Notes: generated by a model not told the origin, from the letters alone. Counted from the stretch's first letter, positions 1-13,050 are shown. The stretch: DNA of 64,000 nt from Magicicada septendecula (GCA_034769895.1 CM068372.1:438902958-438966957), one strand, 5' to 3'. A program made the numbers and translations.

Positions 1-1254
1 ATACGGCGGGTTATTGAAAGGTAAATTAATTTGTTAATTCGATTAAGTGACTTGGATACCAGGTTCGACATGAATATTTACAGAAGTGTTAATAAAAATT
101 GATCCCCTGTCAACTTTGTTCAATATGGTTCTTATACAGCTTATCGCTGACTGCCGTGTAAACAGAGACGGACAGATGCTGTAAAGCCAACCAGGTGATA
201 GGATATGCAGACGGTGGTGTACCCTGACAGCAGGGCAGAAGTAGAACCAAAGTAGATAGCAAAAAGATTTATACATGAGGAATTGCAGCTGAGCCCAAGG
301 CGTTGAGAGTAGGTACAACATTTTACATGGAAACGCATCTAAGGAAAATGGAGTTCGAGCAGGTGGAGGAGTTCTATATTTTGGAATAAGAATTCCATTT
401 CAATATGAGGAGAGGAGTCTGAGTCGATAGGAGTAAAGATATTATTACGACGGTCTGCTGATCGTCGTGTGGTGCAGTGGAAAACAAAATACAAGACACC
501 AATTAAGTCACTAATCACCAGCTTTAATTATCACAATTAAACACTTTGTAATCAACAAGATAGTCTCTTACAACTAATCAAATATAAATTGTTTACACGC
601 AATAAAAATGTCAACTAATATAAAACACAATTGTATTACAATTATGTCGCGCACGATTATAAAACACATAACACTTCGCCACAATTCTTCGAACCGCGCT
701 CAAATAAATCGCACCTCAAACTGACTTGACCGTCGCTGAATGGCTGTATCCATACGCCGCTGATTTCAAGAATAATCTGTCACTTTGGATGACTGTTAAA
801 CAACAGGCGCTCTCAACAGGCGTTTCTTGTTAGAAACGGTGTCTTTGAACACACTGCGCTGACCGGTACGGACTGGTATAGACTCGATAGTTGACGCATA
901 GTTGTTTTTCACCGCAAAGTAGCAGCACTATGTACGCACACACACATTACAGCTGGAATAGTCGAGATACTTGTCGTAGGTTCCGAATTACGTAACACGT
1001 TTGTTTGTATGATTAATCTAGGACTTTATAAAATAGACACAAAATAGTATTTTATAATCTACAGAGATTATAGTAGGCGCTTTATAGATGTAAACCGTAG
1101 CTAATGAATGAAAATTCAGAGGAGAAACTAAAGTGATTTGAAAGGAAGATGATTTAGAAGGATATCTGACGGAAGAAAAAACGGAAGGTGGCACGTTGGA
1201 AAAACAAATGAGGAAGTAGGCCTATACAGTGTATCAGAAACAAACGTGACCGTA
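1..1254. other. No gene recognised; AT-rich DNA
   Basis: I see no coding region, RNA gene or transposon terminus here. The open frames are short, overlap each other on opposite strands and show no family motif. Confidence 0.4.
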
Positions 1255-1492
1255 GCAGTGTAATTGCGAGGAGATGCAGTGGTTAGGCCGTGTAGAGAGG
1301 ACAGAAGATGTAGGACTGTGAAAACACCAGCCGTGAGGAGAAGAAAGGGATCCACGAAGAAGAAACGAAGTCGGCATTGACGAAGTCGGAAGGTAACTAT
1401 CATCGCGGATGTGAAAGACAAGGAGAATGATATCCCAAGGCTGTTATAATAAAGCTATGAACAGAAAACAATGAGGAAAATCATAAAGCTTT
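1255..1492 (+). mobile_element. LINE 3' end fragment, copy 1
   Basis: The last 100 bp (about 1396-1490) match 4421-4514 closely: both run from TAACTATCAT through AAAGCTATGAACAGAAAAC to ATAAAGCTTT. Upstream, a broken plus-strand frame reads like the Trp-Leu-Gly-x-Val-x-Arg segment near the C-terminus of insect LINE reverse transcriptases, but stops interrupt it. I infer an old, 5'-truncated non-LTR retrotransposon end; the repeat relationship itself is directly visible. Confidence 0.5.
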
Positions 1493-1608
1493 TGTCTAAA
1501 TATTCTGGTAGCTCTATATATAGCAGTTATAATATATAAATATGATATATATATTACATATTTTATAATGACTTTATCTCAAGATATTTTCTCCCTATTT
1601 GGAACATG

Positions 1609-1638
1609 TTTCAGGAAACCTTCTGTTCCCATCTTCAG
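1609..1638 (-). repeat. Hairpin core motif (CTGAAGAT-stem-GAAAC)
   Basis: On the minus strand CTGAAGA is followed by T, a GGGAAC/GTTTCC stem with one G-T pair, T, then GAAAC. The same arrangement lies in the foldback elements at 19.4, 29.4, 47.2 and 48.1 kb. No long inverted repeat surrounds this copy, so it may be a decayed element. Confidence 0.45.
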
Positions 1639-1646
1639 CCTTCCGA

Positions 1647-3673
1647 ATTTTGAGCCTTGTGAGGTATTTATGTGTTGGCTGGTTGTTACTTTGGTTTCCT
1701 GTTGGTCTCTGGTGCTTTAAATTGGTATTATTGTGTGTGATTGTGTTGTATGTATTAGTATTTTGTGTATTTTCTATGTTGAGTGCTTTGAAAATTGTGT
1801 CATGTTTTGTATTGATTTGTATACGATACATATCAAATATAATTTATTTTGTGGAGCCCCTTCGTTCGTGGGTGCAACAATTATACTGCGTTACAACTTT
1901 ATGTGTTATATAACGATACCTTTTATGTATGCAGGCTGTATAGCGATACCAGGTATAACTATAATAAGAGTAGTAGATTTATGAGTAGTTAAAACTTCAT
2001 GTTTATTGTTTTAACAAGCATTACAAATAATAAACATTGTTAATAATCTTCGATGAAGATATCACTCATTATTAAGTGTTTATCTCTTAAGCTATACGGT
2101 GTTACACACATTTAAAACACTCTTACATCTAGACATGTTAATAATCTTAATCTAGACATTTATTCAATGTGATTTACTAAAACAAAATAAAATTTAAATG
2201 TAATTTTAATTGAATTCATTTACTCAGATCTGACCTCAGCTTGCTCCAGTCTATACCAATGTTTTTTTTAAATTAATTTCAAAATTATATTATTTACTCT
2301 TAGACTGGAATTTGTTTCATATTAAAAATTTAAATTATTCTTTTCTACAAAATGCATCTATCAAATCATTTCAATTATTTTACTTTGATAAAAAAATATA
2401 CTATCTCAAAATTAAACTCTCTATTTTTTCTATATTTCTCTATATGCGATCGCTACATTACGACTAAAACATTTACCTAAGACTCTATTACATTATTTCT
2501 AATTATAAACTTTTTTTTGTTTTAATTCATTGTCTCTTTATATAGTCTTTATGAGCTCTTTTAAAAGAATCATTTATAAATGCATTATGCATGTCACCTC
2601 GAGTTTTGATGACCTTACGACTTATTGACGGGGTCCAGCGTTGTCCAGCGTTGGGTTTCCGTTACTTCTGGCTTGGCGTGGTCCTGGATATGTCCAGAGT
2701 CCAGCGTCGTTCTCCAGTAGTGTGTGGTCCGTCCCAGAGAATTACTATCTGCTGCGAGGTGGATCTCGTACGGCTGTTAGGCGTTTAAAAAACATCTCCT
2801 AACGTCTAGTATCTCGCGTCGCTCTTGTAGCTTCTCTGTTAGTACTCTTACTGACTTAAACGGTCCCGGTACTCTACGTTTCCCGTAATATTGTAAACAT
2901 AATTACTGAACGTCTTTATTCGTTCATAGATGAGACTTATAACAAAATAAACTGTTCTGCCGACGGACAGCGTGTCCGACTGCAACTGTGTTTGGAAAGA
3001 AGAGAAGGGTTTCCAGTCGAACCCTTAATTTACACCCTCTCGAGATTCCGCACCTGTTAGTTTCGAAATTATCCTGTCGAGACCTGCAGATCACATGATA
3101 GCCCCCACTCCCGAACCTTTTCATATATTTGCAATTTTTTGCAAATGGCAATGTTTTGTACGGAATCGAGATAGCACAAATCATAGCTAATTTGATTAAG
3201 CACTCACTGTATTAATTTGAGCGTCTTATTGTAATTTCCGTATTTTTGGCACATTTATTTCGCACTGACTTCGCGTAGTGTGTCCTATTAACGTCATTTT
3301 CTTACTGTGTATAACTATAAAATTTACACACACTTTGGTGCCTTTTGTTTGTTTATACACTAATTAGTTTTCACACAGTGATTTAAAATAATTATTTTAT
3401 TAATTACTTGGGGAGGGTAGCTGAGATTCCTGTCTGTACATGCATCACTAACACACACAAGATACACGCGTAACACACATGCAATCGAGCAGGTGTTCTT
3501 TGCCTGTTGGAACAGGTTAATTTCTCCCCTAGTATAACAATGAAACATTTTTTACAATCCCAGACCTGTCCATTTACCCCAAACTTATAATAATTTTACA
3601 AATTTTATGTTTATTTAAATCAATGCTTAATACAACATATGGCTGTATCGTTGCAATATATATATACTTTAAA
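1647..3673. other. No gene recognised; AT-rich DNA
   Basis: AT-rich with long A and T runs between about 1980 and 2600. A slightly GC-richer patch at 2590-2900 has no recognisable product. No tRNA, rRNA or transposon end seen. Confidence 0.4.
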
Positions 3674-3830
3674 AAATGCCCAAGGATTTCAGGAAAAACC
3701 TAAGAAAAGGACAGGTGCCAACTGGACTGACGAAAGGAAGGAGAGACATCGATCAAGAATGAAGGAGACGTTGGAGAGGAGAAGAAGGGAGGAACCATTT
3801 GAACCAATTGTAGTCCACAGTGATTCATAG
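3674..3830 (+). mobile_element. LINE reverse transcriptase C-terminal tail, tandem copy 1
   Basis: A plus-strand frame ending at the TAG at 3828 encodes a basic tail with GFQEKPKKRTG, then W-T-D-E-R-K-E-R-H and R-M-K-E. A Gly-Phe-x-Glu-Lys-Pro, Trp-Thr/Ser-Glu/Asp-Glu-Arg tail of this type is typical of the extreme C-terminus of some insect non-LTR retrotransposon polyproteins (family knowledge). The rest of the element is missing. A second copy of the same tail starts 434 bp downstream, about 80% identical by eye. Following the stop is a run of ATA/ATAAT, a plausible LINE tail. Confidence 0.6.
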
Positions 3831-3870
3831 GCAAAAAAGATAATAATAATAATGCCACAATACACGTGCA

Positions 3871-4250
3871 TTGTTCACACGTGTTGAGAAAATCACAGAC
3901 GTAATTAGAAAAATAAGCATTAATTTCTGTGGACATGTTCAAAGAATTACTCCTGATAGACTAATAGGGAATCTTTCTAACTATTTCAAAAAGCTCAAAA
4001 TGTCCAACACGTGGTTCAAAGAGTCAGAACAATACATAGAAGAACTCCAGATTACTCATGAAGACATTGAAGAATGCGTGCCACTCCGTGTGAAAAGAAA
4101 TTAAAAAATGCCCAAAGTTTTCAGGAAACCCCCAAGAAAAGGACAGGTGCCGTCTGGACTGACGAAAGGAGGGAGAGACATCGATCAAGAATGAAGGAGC
4201 TGTGGGGGAGGATGAAGAGAGAGGAGAAGACGGGAGGAACCAGTTGAACC
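3871..4250 (+). mobile_element. LINE reverse transcriptase C-terminal fragment, tandem copy 2
   Basis: The frame from 3871 has F-x-G-H-V-Q-R-I near residue 20, then a Trp-Phe segment and Glu/Ile-rich helices. This matches the thumb-to-tail region (F-x-G-H-x-x-R-M, W-x-E) of LINE reverse transcriptases. It stops at 4102-4104, but shifting frame there (about 4108) resumes the same basic tail as the upstream copy, with P-K-K-R-T-G and W-T-D-E-R-R. A small frameshift has therefore broken it. It extends further 5' than copy 1. A local duplication and two independent truncated insertions are both possible. Confidence 0.6.
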
Positions 4251-4399
4251 AACGCAGTCCACAGTGGCTCATACCACAAGATAATAATAACTATCTATTT
4301 CTCTCTCACTATGCACCTAGGGCATTTCAGATAGTCAGGTTAGAGGTTATGTAGTGAGTTTTCCAAGCCAGCGGTAATCTAGGTCATGGGAGACTGTTG

Positions 4400-4514
4400 C
4401 CAAACGCTGGGAGTTCGTATGTTAACTATCATGGCAAACCTGGAAGACAAAGAGTAAGATATCCCGTTATAGTAAAGCTATGAACAGAAAACAATGGGAA
4501 AAATTATAAAGCTT
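4400..4514 (+). mobile_element. LINE 3' end fragment, copy 2
   Basis: Matches 1380-1490 in the same orientation, diverged by scattered substitutions and small indels. It ends at the AAAGCTTT shared with that copy, which supports a common 3' terminus. An AAT-rich tract follows at once and may be a decayed tail. Confidence 0.5.
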
Positions 4515-4553
4515 TGAGCGTAAATAATATGATAGCTGTGTATAAAAGCTTTA

Positions 4554-4603
4554 ATAATAGTATTAACAATATTAATAATAATAATATTAATAATAATTGT
4601 AAC
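4554..4603. repeat. (AAT/TAA) imperfect microsatellite
   Basis: Imperfect runs of ATT and AAT over about 50 bp, just downstream of the LINE 3' fragment. Confidence 0.7.
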
Positions 4604-4857
4604 TATCTGTTCCTCTGTCATTTAATATTCTTGCCTCGATCCATACTATTCTGTCTTCCACTTGGCTATTACTATATAACTTATTGTAAGACTAGCATAA
4701 GTTTATTCTCCATTATTAAAACTTTTAAGCTTCCAGAGTCCTGGATCTCCCATTACATTTTCGATTTTCCTCCCGGCGTCCTTGTCCGTCAGCATTTCAT
4801 TCCGGAATCTTCATAACTGGTTTACCTCCGTGTCTGTGTATGCTCGTTATATACCAT

Positions 4858-4862
<5 letters not shown>

Positions 4863-4939
<77 letters not shown>
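4863..4939. repeat. (CA)n microsatellite
   Basis: An uninterrupted AC dinucleotide run of 77 bp, followed by an AT-rich stretch. It sits at the proposed 5' end of the Helitron. Confidence 0.98.
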
Positions 4940-4943
<4 letters not shown>

Positions 4944-5170
4944 ATACTTATAAAAGTTATATATATATATATAACTCAAAGGCTGAGGATTTATGTGTAC
5001 TGAATACAAATCCACACCGTTACACCAATTGCCACCAAATTTTGGACAGGTAACCTTTGACACAAGGTGAAAAATCCTGTCTAACTTGGAATTTGATATT
5101 TTGCCCCGTTCGCACAATTTAGGCCCTTTTAATTAGGGCCTATGCCTTTTCGTTGACGCGTATAGAGATG

Positions 5171-5592
5171 TCAACAACACCATGGAGACCAGAATTAATT
5201 ACCATAGTAACAAGTAAATAAACAAATGATATTTAGCGGCATCAGAACTGTACCTTTATACGTTCCTGCAGTTTTTAATGTTTTTAATATGCGATTGTAT
5301 CGATATATTTTGTAATTTTGTATACAGATACGTCTATATATTTTGTAATTGTCTTAAAGGGTTATAAAATTCATGTTTATACGTATTTCTCATTATACAA
5401 TGAATACGTAATGAAATATATTAACTAATACTACTAAAAATGTAAAAAAACACCATGAAGACCAGAATTAATTACCATAGTAACAAGAAAATAAACAAAA
5501 GCTATTTAACGACATCGGAACTGTACATTTATCCATTCCTGCAGTACATTTTCGATGTTTTATGTAAGATGCGATTGTATCGATATATTACA
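5171..5592 (+). repeat. Internal direct duplication within the Helitron
   Basis: The blocks at about 5175-5315 and 5452-5590 are diverged direct copies, offset about 278 bp. Both contain AGACCAGAATTAATTACCAT and, later, TGCGATTGTATCGATATAT. Between them lies AT-rich DNA. This looks like an old tandem duplication inside the element. Confidence 0.75.
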
Positions 5593-6082
5593 ATGTGGAA
5601 AAAAAGAAGAAGTTTACTAATTGTAAATTGTCCTATTACTTAATGCAAAGCGAAAGTACGTGTTGTTTTCATTTGTGAGGTTAGGTGACAACGGTTTTTG
5701 GTTTTTAGTTTACTGCTGAAATAAATAAAAGCCATGTTTGAGGAAAACATAACGTTTAATGTGTTATACAATGCTTCTAAACACAGTAACACTTAAAATA
5801 AAGAATTTAGCGTTTCTTATTTAACAGGTACTTTATAGATATCTCCAAAGGCTTTATAAACGGGTACTTTTAAATCTCCAAAGGCTGTTGCACCAACATA
5901 ACAATTTAGTACACGTTACAATAGTACAAGTGTTGAAAACAGCTTTGGAGAGAATTTGACTAATGAGTACAAAATTGTTATACGAGCTGACAGAACGCCA
6001 TATCGACACAAACAATAAAAATTATATTAAAATACTTATTAAAAGTCAAATATTCGCGTGCGAAGCCACGGGTAACAGCTAG

Positions 6083-9000
6083 TTTGTTATGTAAACGTTT
6101 CCAATAAATTTGTTTTCGCCTTTCTATGTACTAGTATAATACAAGAGTTGTTTGTTCACTGAATTTAATTTACTATAAACTGTACTGTAAACAATTTAAT
6201 TACTCTATCACGTCTAAACAAAAGTCCTCTTTATGCTCTTAACGTTCAGTTGTTCGCTTTCGCCCCCTGCTCACTCTCTCTCTATCACTCATACATCTGT
6301 ACCCGTCACACTACACAGTCAAACACACACGCACGCATAAGGCGTCCTTCGTCGCCGTAACGAACTCATCTCTGTATAGATTTGCGTGCGTGCTGACAAT
6401 CGCGCTTGTGACGTTTGTGGAGTAACTGTTTACACGATCAATGTTGTAACGTACCAAATTGGCAGTTACATAAAATAACTACCTATTACGTCAAATAAAA
6501 GGAGATCATGAAAATATTTCATCGAGCATAAAAGAAGGAACGGGAGAATGTAAATAAAGTGTGTATCTACGAACGAATGTTATTGAAATTACCCAACGAA
6601 GGAGAAGGAAGAATAATAAGGATATCATCGAGTATAACAAAGAGAGAAAAAAAATACCAACGAGCCAATATAATACATTAGAATCCAGGCCCAATAGATC
6701 CAAAATAGTGAGGGGACATGACGAAAATAATTATTAAAATAAAAAGGAGACGAATCAAGTACAATCACTATGGTGATAAAACAAACGAATTTGTTTATTA
6801 GTGTGAAATAATATGGGACAATGAATACCATAACCACGAATAAAAATATGGAACAGTATGACAATATTAAGGGACATGGATTATTACAAATAATGTATAA
6901 CCAAGGAGTACACCGACAGTGAAAAACAACTAACCAGAAGAAGAAAAGAAGAAGAAGTGAACAGAAGAAATGTACCATGAAGAATGAAGATTATGTATGA
7001 ACAGTACAAGACATCAACATTCACAAGATATACAAGGAATTAAAATCAATATAGTGAACAGAAGAAGTATGATGATTATTCAAATACCAATAACAGAGAA
7101 ACCAGTGTTGAGCATAATTAAGTGATCACGAACAATGACAGTGAGTACTTAATATAAGTGTAACAACATGTGATATGATAACCATTTTACCCCAAGTAAA
7201 CAACACAAACAATACCAGTGAAAATGTTTATAATGGAGCAAAGTGATTAACCATTATAAGTGAAGGAATCCACGATTAACTAATGAAATGCACAGACAAT
7301 TAGTGTAACAAGTTTAATCAAGATTGTAAAATCACATAGATAATCAATAAGACCACCAAAAAATATGAGACAGAACAGTAAATTAATTGTTCATAGGGAT
7401 TAATAATAAAAGCTTTGTAAGCCCGAATATGAAATGTGCCTGAATGCCATAGCAAGACAGGACACAATGTAAATGAATACCAGAACAGATAGTAGCAAAT
7501 ATGCTAGTTTGTTATGTATAAACCAATCAATGTACCAAAAACTGGGTGCAACCCACCAAAATATGTAACATTATTAGACTAAGAATACCTGTGTTATTGT
7601 TTCAACAAATAGTGTAAAAATGTGTATAACTTAATAATAAACCATTGTAGTAGAATGCCATAATGAGATGGAAATAGTTGAGTTAAATACTGCATAAAAG
7701 TATGTAGAGCATTGTTGTCAGACAACTGACACATAACCTCACAAGAATTGAACCTATAACATAAAATCATGTACATTAGTTAAACCAAGCAATTATCCAC
7801 AATTGTTTCAAACAGAAACTAGCTAAGAATAATAATGCAAACCAATGAATAACATATGTACTGAAGAACACAGCAATTGAGTCAGATTGAATATAATATC
7901 ATAGAGTTAAATGGACAGAACTCCAATGTGACAAGAGAGTTAGTCAAAAAACATTATCAAAACTTATCAAAAGAATGTGACAATTGTTACCAGTAGTTAG
8001 AGAAATGTCTAATACTGCTATGAGAACACTTCACAAATGTAATACTAGTAGTTTAATAATTGAAATATTATAAACTAACTAACTGCAATTGTAAAACCAG
8101 ATGTAAATAAATACCATGCTACAACTTAGAGAGCTTTCAGATAACGAAAAGTTGATGAATACATTGAACCAACAATGTACAACAATTGTACACTATTTTA
8201 ATTACTAACATTATATCCCATGTGTACTAAAATAACTAAAAAAGTGACAAAATGGAAAGATGAGAACAGAAAGTACTTTGATCATACTATAAGTATACAC
8301 AAAATAATATTTTTTAGCAGAATAAATTATGAACAAATGTAAATAAATGTACATAGTAGTGTTAGGATGTCAAACATATGTTGTAGAATAAGGAATGATG
8401 GCGTTACAAGTGAATATAAACAATCGAACATGGTTGATAGAGACGCCATTAACAGATTTTGTTTAAACTATAAATATAACCATTTTATGTACTGACATGA
8501 AGGAGAAATGGACTCAAAATGTTTAGTAATAAGTATTACAGTGTAATTATAACGAAATATGGTGAAAAAGACTTATTTATGTTAAGAGTCACCATATTAG
8601 TTTTCAAGATGACCAAGTGAATTAATAATAGACGGATTTAGTGCTTGTTTAGACTTAAAATAAAGCCACAAGTATCCGCGATTTAATGCCACTATCCAAA
8701 TGACGATATGACCATTTTCAATCATTTTGAGTATCCATGCATACGTCAGAAATAATCTCGAACCCATGCTTAGAGTTGTCAAAAATTAAAAGTTTTATTT
8801 GACCAAAGTGTTTTGGGGTTGAGAGTTTGACCTTTTGAACCAATCAAATAGCTTAAAATGACCAGACGAGAAAGAGACGCTTTAGCGAAATGTGTCATTC
8901 GTTCTGCATCACTCACGGCGAGAGGTCTACGCCGAAAGTCATCAAAATCTTTTTGAAATGTGCGCGTCACCTACATTAGTATACAAACAAACACTAACCT

Positions 9001-9110
9001 GTACACAACACCACATTACCGAGTGTCCAGTGAATTAAGTGAACAGTGAATTAACACGACCAGTGTATAATAAGGGTCATGTTTGTGAATATAATCAGGG
9101 AGTACAGTAT
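6083..9110. other. Long A-rich (plus strand) tract, no gene recognised
   Basis: From about 6480 to 9100 the plus strand is strikingly rich in A and poor in T-runs, with many GAAGAA, AAATAA and ACAATG words, so the bias is strand-asymmetric. No reverse-transcriptase, transposase or tRNA signature is visible. Such asymmetry is common in untranslated or LTR parts of retroelements, but I could find no terminal repeat to support that here. Confidence 0.35.
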
Positions 9111-10760
9111 TTTAATTATTTTAAAGAAGATAATAAAAGAAATAATTCTCGTTGATGAACGAAAATTGTTTGGACTACACTAGTCATAACGCTTGAGTGC
9201 GTTTAATAATCAATGATGGACAATTATCAGAATTTAATAAACTATTTGTAGCACAATCCAAGGACAATAATTAATTCAAAAAATAATTATTTGATATTTT
9301 TAAAATAATTGAGAAACGCGGAATGAAATTTAGATACCTCTCATCATTAAGCAATATAGTCGCTTACTTGACTATAACTTTTGAGTTAATAAATAAATAT
9401 TTTCTTGTGCAAATATTTTCACGTCTGATAATTACACATCAAACGATTTATAAATAAAATGTTTGTAACTATATCATTAAGGATTTTATAAACAACATTA
9501 CTTATTCTAAATAATCACTTACGTGTTACTAGGAAACTAACCTAGAACTGAAGAATATAATTTTGTCACAAAGAAACAATTCTGTTCTCGAATGATTTTA
9601 ATGAGATGAAAGCAATAATAAGAGTTTTTTTCTTTAGATTTTCTCTTGCCAGTACATGGTTCTGCTCATTAATGAATAAATAATAACAATATTTTTAACC
9701 GAGCAACGCTCAAAGCATGGTTCGACCTTAACTGCTATATACTCTTGCATAACGTACGATAGTACGATATTATCGGTTATTGTACCGAGTTTAATAATTT
9801 TAAATTTTTGTTCTTTTGTTATAATAATGTATAAGTAAATACTATTATTCAAAGTCACATCTTTGTATCTGGTATCATGTATCTTCAAATAACTCACTAA
9901 ATTGGTAATATAATTAAATAAAGTGAACCTAACCTCGTTCACAATAATATTGTACCTTACAACAGTGTTACCAGCCTTGAGATACAGAGATCGCAGTATT
10001 CGTTTAAATTTGTTATTGTTGTAAAATATCTTATTAATTGTTTTAAAAGAGTTTACTGAATTTAATCATTGTCAATAAATCCTCAGTTTATTATCAGTGG
10101 AATCAGAGTTTTACTTTCTATAAAATAGAAGCAGTAATTTAATTTTGGTTTTATAAACAGTTCTCTCATAAGGTGGCGGTAGTATTTGAACTACTGATAT
10201 CATTCAACTTACAACAGAATATTTGATTTATTTTATTGTTTATGTGCATTCTTTTCGGTATTCAAAAGGAATACCTATGTATGTATGTCAAGTGTGTTTA
10301 CAGTAAAAGAAGTCGCCACCGAGAATAGTGAAGACATCCACGGATGGTAAGTGGGGAGGTTAACACAGTGAAGTGATAGCAAGCTTAATACTCTTTTAAA
10401 TCATAAACTTTTAAACGTGAACACTAATTCCAATTTTAATAATAATCATCAACAATAACATCATATCTACATATACTCGACTTGAGTATCTACACATCTA
10501 TACACGTCAACATATCTATATCTATAATTGAATCTATTATAGATTGACGAACCCAACGCGGGGCTTGACTTAATAATACCCCATCAGTATATCTAAAAAT
10601 CTATATCCTATTATAATGTATGTATGTATTCATGAGCAAGTTCCATAATCTGTAGCGTACCAATCTTAATGTATTACTGTACTTCAATAATAGGTCCACA
10701 GTCAATGAGTACGTGCAGTGTATTTTGCTTTGCGTCCCTCCGCCTTTACCCGCAGAGCAG

Positions 10761-10764
<4 letters not shown>
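9111..10764. other. No gene recognised; AT-rich DNA
   Basis: AT-rich throughout. A 102-codon minus-strand frame at 9634-9942 has no family motif and AT-driven composition, so I do not call it a gene. Confidence 0.4.
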
Positions 10765-10816
<52 letters not shown>

Positions 10817-10857
10817 CAACAAACACACACACACAAACACACACACACACACACACA
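10765..10857. repeat. Compound (TC)n - (CA)n microsatellite
   Basis: A perfect TC run of 50 bp (10765-10814), then CACAACAAA, then CA repeats with one CAAA interruption to 10857. Confidence 0.97.
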
Positions 10858-11442
10858 TTCTAGCTGAACCGTCGCAAAAACCTACAATGCCAAGAATATG
10901 TATTTTTGATTTTATCTGATGATCGTACCTGAATTGAATGGACTAATGAAGCGATTCATATGGCACGCTGTGAGCACGGCTGGGTTCATTATAGATTTTG
11001 TTTCTTATTTTATTTAATTGTGTGTGCGCGCGAACCTCGCTAACAAGCACGTCTGCTCGTCTCGTATCAGAGACCGACTAGTTGTGCATATTATTGGCTG
11101 TTCACAGTTGACACCTACCTTTAACACTTGATCAATAAATCAGTCAATCAAATACGGTACGTCTGTCTGTCTTTCATTACGAGTGCTTTGACTCGTTGAA
11201 CACGAATTATATGATGTTACTGATTCTCTTCCGATATTCGATGGATCGTGTTTTGTCGCTGTAAAATAACTATATTTAACAAACCCCCCCCCCACACAGC
11301 CAAGGTGAATACGGTCCCTTCTCATATTCATATGAATAAAAATAAACTGTATTGTTTTGTCTTCATCATAATTATCTTCCCTCAAGCTTCAGGTTCATGA
11401 CCTGTTGTTTCCTTTAGCCGTGGTAAATCATATTACCGCCAA

Positions 11443-11676
11443 GCAGAATCAGTCAGCAGCCACGTGCAGTAACGATCTGTTCACGTGTCACGTTCTTACT
11501 GACTTAGACCACCCAGATTGATGTATTGCCTCAACAGCAGATAGACGCGATTGGATTGAGCAGAATCAGTCAGCAGCCACGTGCAGTAACGATCTGTTCA
11601 CGTGTCACGTTCTTACTGACTTAGACCACCCAGATTGTTGTATTGCCTCAACAGCAGATAGACGCGATTGGATTGA
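11443..11676. repeat. Tandem duplication, two 117-bp units
   Basis: Units start at 11443 and 11560, both with GCAGAATCAGTCAGCAGCCA. They are nearly identical; one clear difference is GATGT versus GTTGT before the shared TTGCCTCAACAGC. The high identity implies a recent duplication. No coding function seen. Confidence 0.95.
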
Positions 11677-11738
11677 GCCGAACTACAGGACAAACCGTTG
11701 AATGAACTCGACCACTGAATCACCCGCTGGTCTTATCG

Positions 11739-12810
11739 AAAATAATTTTAACGTTGTGATACACTTGAAATCTTAATGTCGGAGGCATACGGACAAAACG
11801 ATCTACAGGCTACACATGCGTTGGTAGATTCTCGCTTAGTAGTCCTCGTTTTTGTCCAAGCCTGGAATCTGAACTTGGTCCTGTAGCTGATGTTGAAATT
11901 TTCCTGCCTCTGTTCTTCACTTTCCCTTGTCCTAGGCCTGAACCTAGGCCTTGATCTGAACCGCTATTTGGCCTGGGTCTAGAACTGGATGCGGACTTTA
12001 ATATTTACCTGGGCCTGATAGTTGAATTGGACTTTGAATTTGACACGCAATTAACTTTCTGAAGGAGCAATGGGCGGTGAGAAAAGCAGAGGAAGCAGAA
12101 AACCGGAAGTTCAATGTCAGACACTGTGAGGTATCTTACTAGCTCCCTGAACTTCATTCCACGCTCAGTATTCTGAATCAAGAGAATTTATTATTGCATA
12201 AATGTTTAGATAATTTTTTCAATTGTTAGAAAAATCACATAAATTCCGATTATCCTACTATTTTTTGTTTAGTAACGTAACAATTGCAGTGCAACCATAC
12301 ATTAAACGCTAAAAATCCCAAACAATTGAATTTGTGATAAAATTCCCTCTAGTCTGATACCCGGCTGAATTTTTACAAATTTTTTAAAATTCTTGTTCCA
12401 ATTTTCGGGCCCTGGGGTCAAGAAAGTTTGAAATCCCCAGAACCGTACACTATAAAATAATTTTAACGTTGTGGTATCCTTTAAACCTTGATGTGGAGAC
12501 ATATTTACCCAAAACGATCTAGAGGCATTGCTATTTTCTCGGTTAGTAGTCCGCGGATCTAAACCTGGGATCTGAGCTTGGTGCTGGAACTAATCTTGAA
12601 CTTTTCCAGTCTGTTTTCTAAACCTTTTCCTTGTTCTAGCTCTGCACCTAGACCTTGATCTGAACCGCTATTTGGCCTGGGTTCAGAACTGGACACGGAC
12701 ATACATATTCATATATTATGTACTTGACAGATATTACATATTCACTAGGACCTGAGCGTTGATCTGGATTTTGGCTTTGACATGAGATTGCATCCTTACT
12801 TTAACTTTCT
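11739..12810 (+). repeat. Two diverged copies of a ~320-bp sequence with a degenerate CCTGxxCTTGxx rhythm
   Basis: 11739-12060 and 12453-12810 align in the same orientation. Both start AAAATAATTTTAACGTTGTG and share GATCTGAACCGCTATTTGGC. Inside them, and on to about 13050, the sequence is a loose succession of roughly 6- and 12-base words such as CCTGGGTCTAG, CTTGATCTGAACC and GACCTTGGCCTGAG. It reads as a decayed short-period satellite rather than a protein repeat: each frame is interrupted. Confidence 0.7.
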
Positions 12811-13050
12811 TTGGTTTAATCGCCTTAATCGCGGACTCACTATTTGACCAGAAAGTGTACTTGACCTTGGCCTGAGACATTCGCTAAAATTTGACTCTAT
12901 GCCTGATGTAATGTGTACTTGTACGTGCACAATAGACGTATATACGTAGAGCGGGTTCTTGGACCTGGGTTTTTATGTTCATCTTGAGCTTCATTTTAAC
13001 CGTGACCTGAATGTAGAACGTGATCTCTGCCAGGACATCGGCTTTGACTC

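Larger units (their letters stand above)
4860..6082 (+). mobile_element. Non-autonomous Helitron (rolling-circle transposon)
   Basis: The 3' end is well supported. CGTG-CGAAGC-CACG (6057-6070) forms a short hairpin, followed 8 bp later by CTAG at 6079-6082 and a T. Helitrons end in CTRR just after a hairpin and insert between A and T, and a CGTGCGAAGCCACGGG terminus of this kind is common in insect Helitrons. The 5' end is inferred: A then TC at 4860-4861, reading TCTACAC, which fits the TC start and leads straight into a CA repeat. Length would be about 1.2 kb. No Rep/helicase frame is present, so it would need an autonomous partner. The 5' boundary could instead lie after the CA tract, near 4970. 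Confidence 0.65.
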
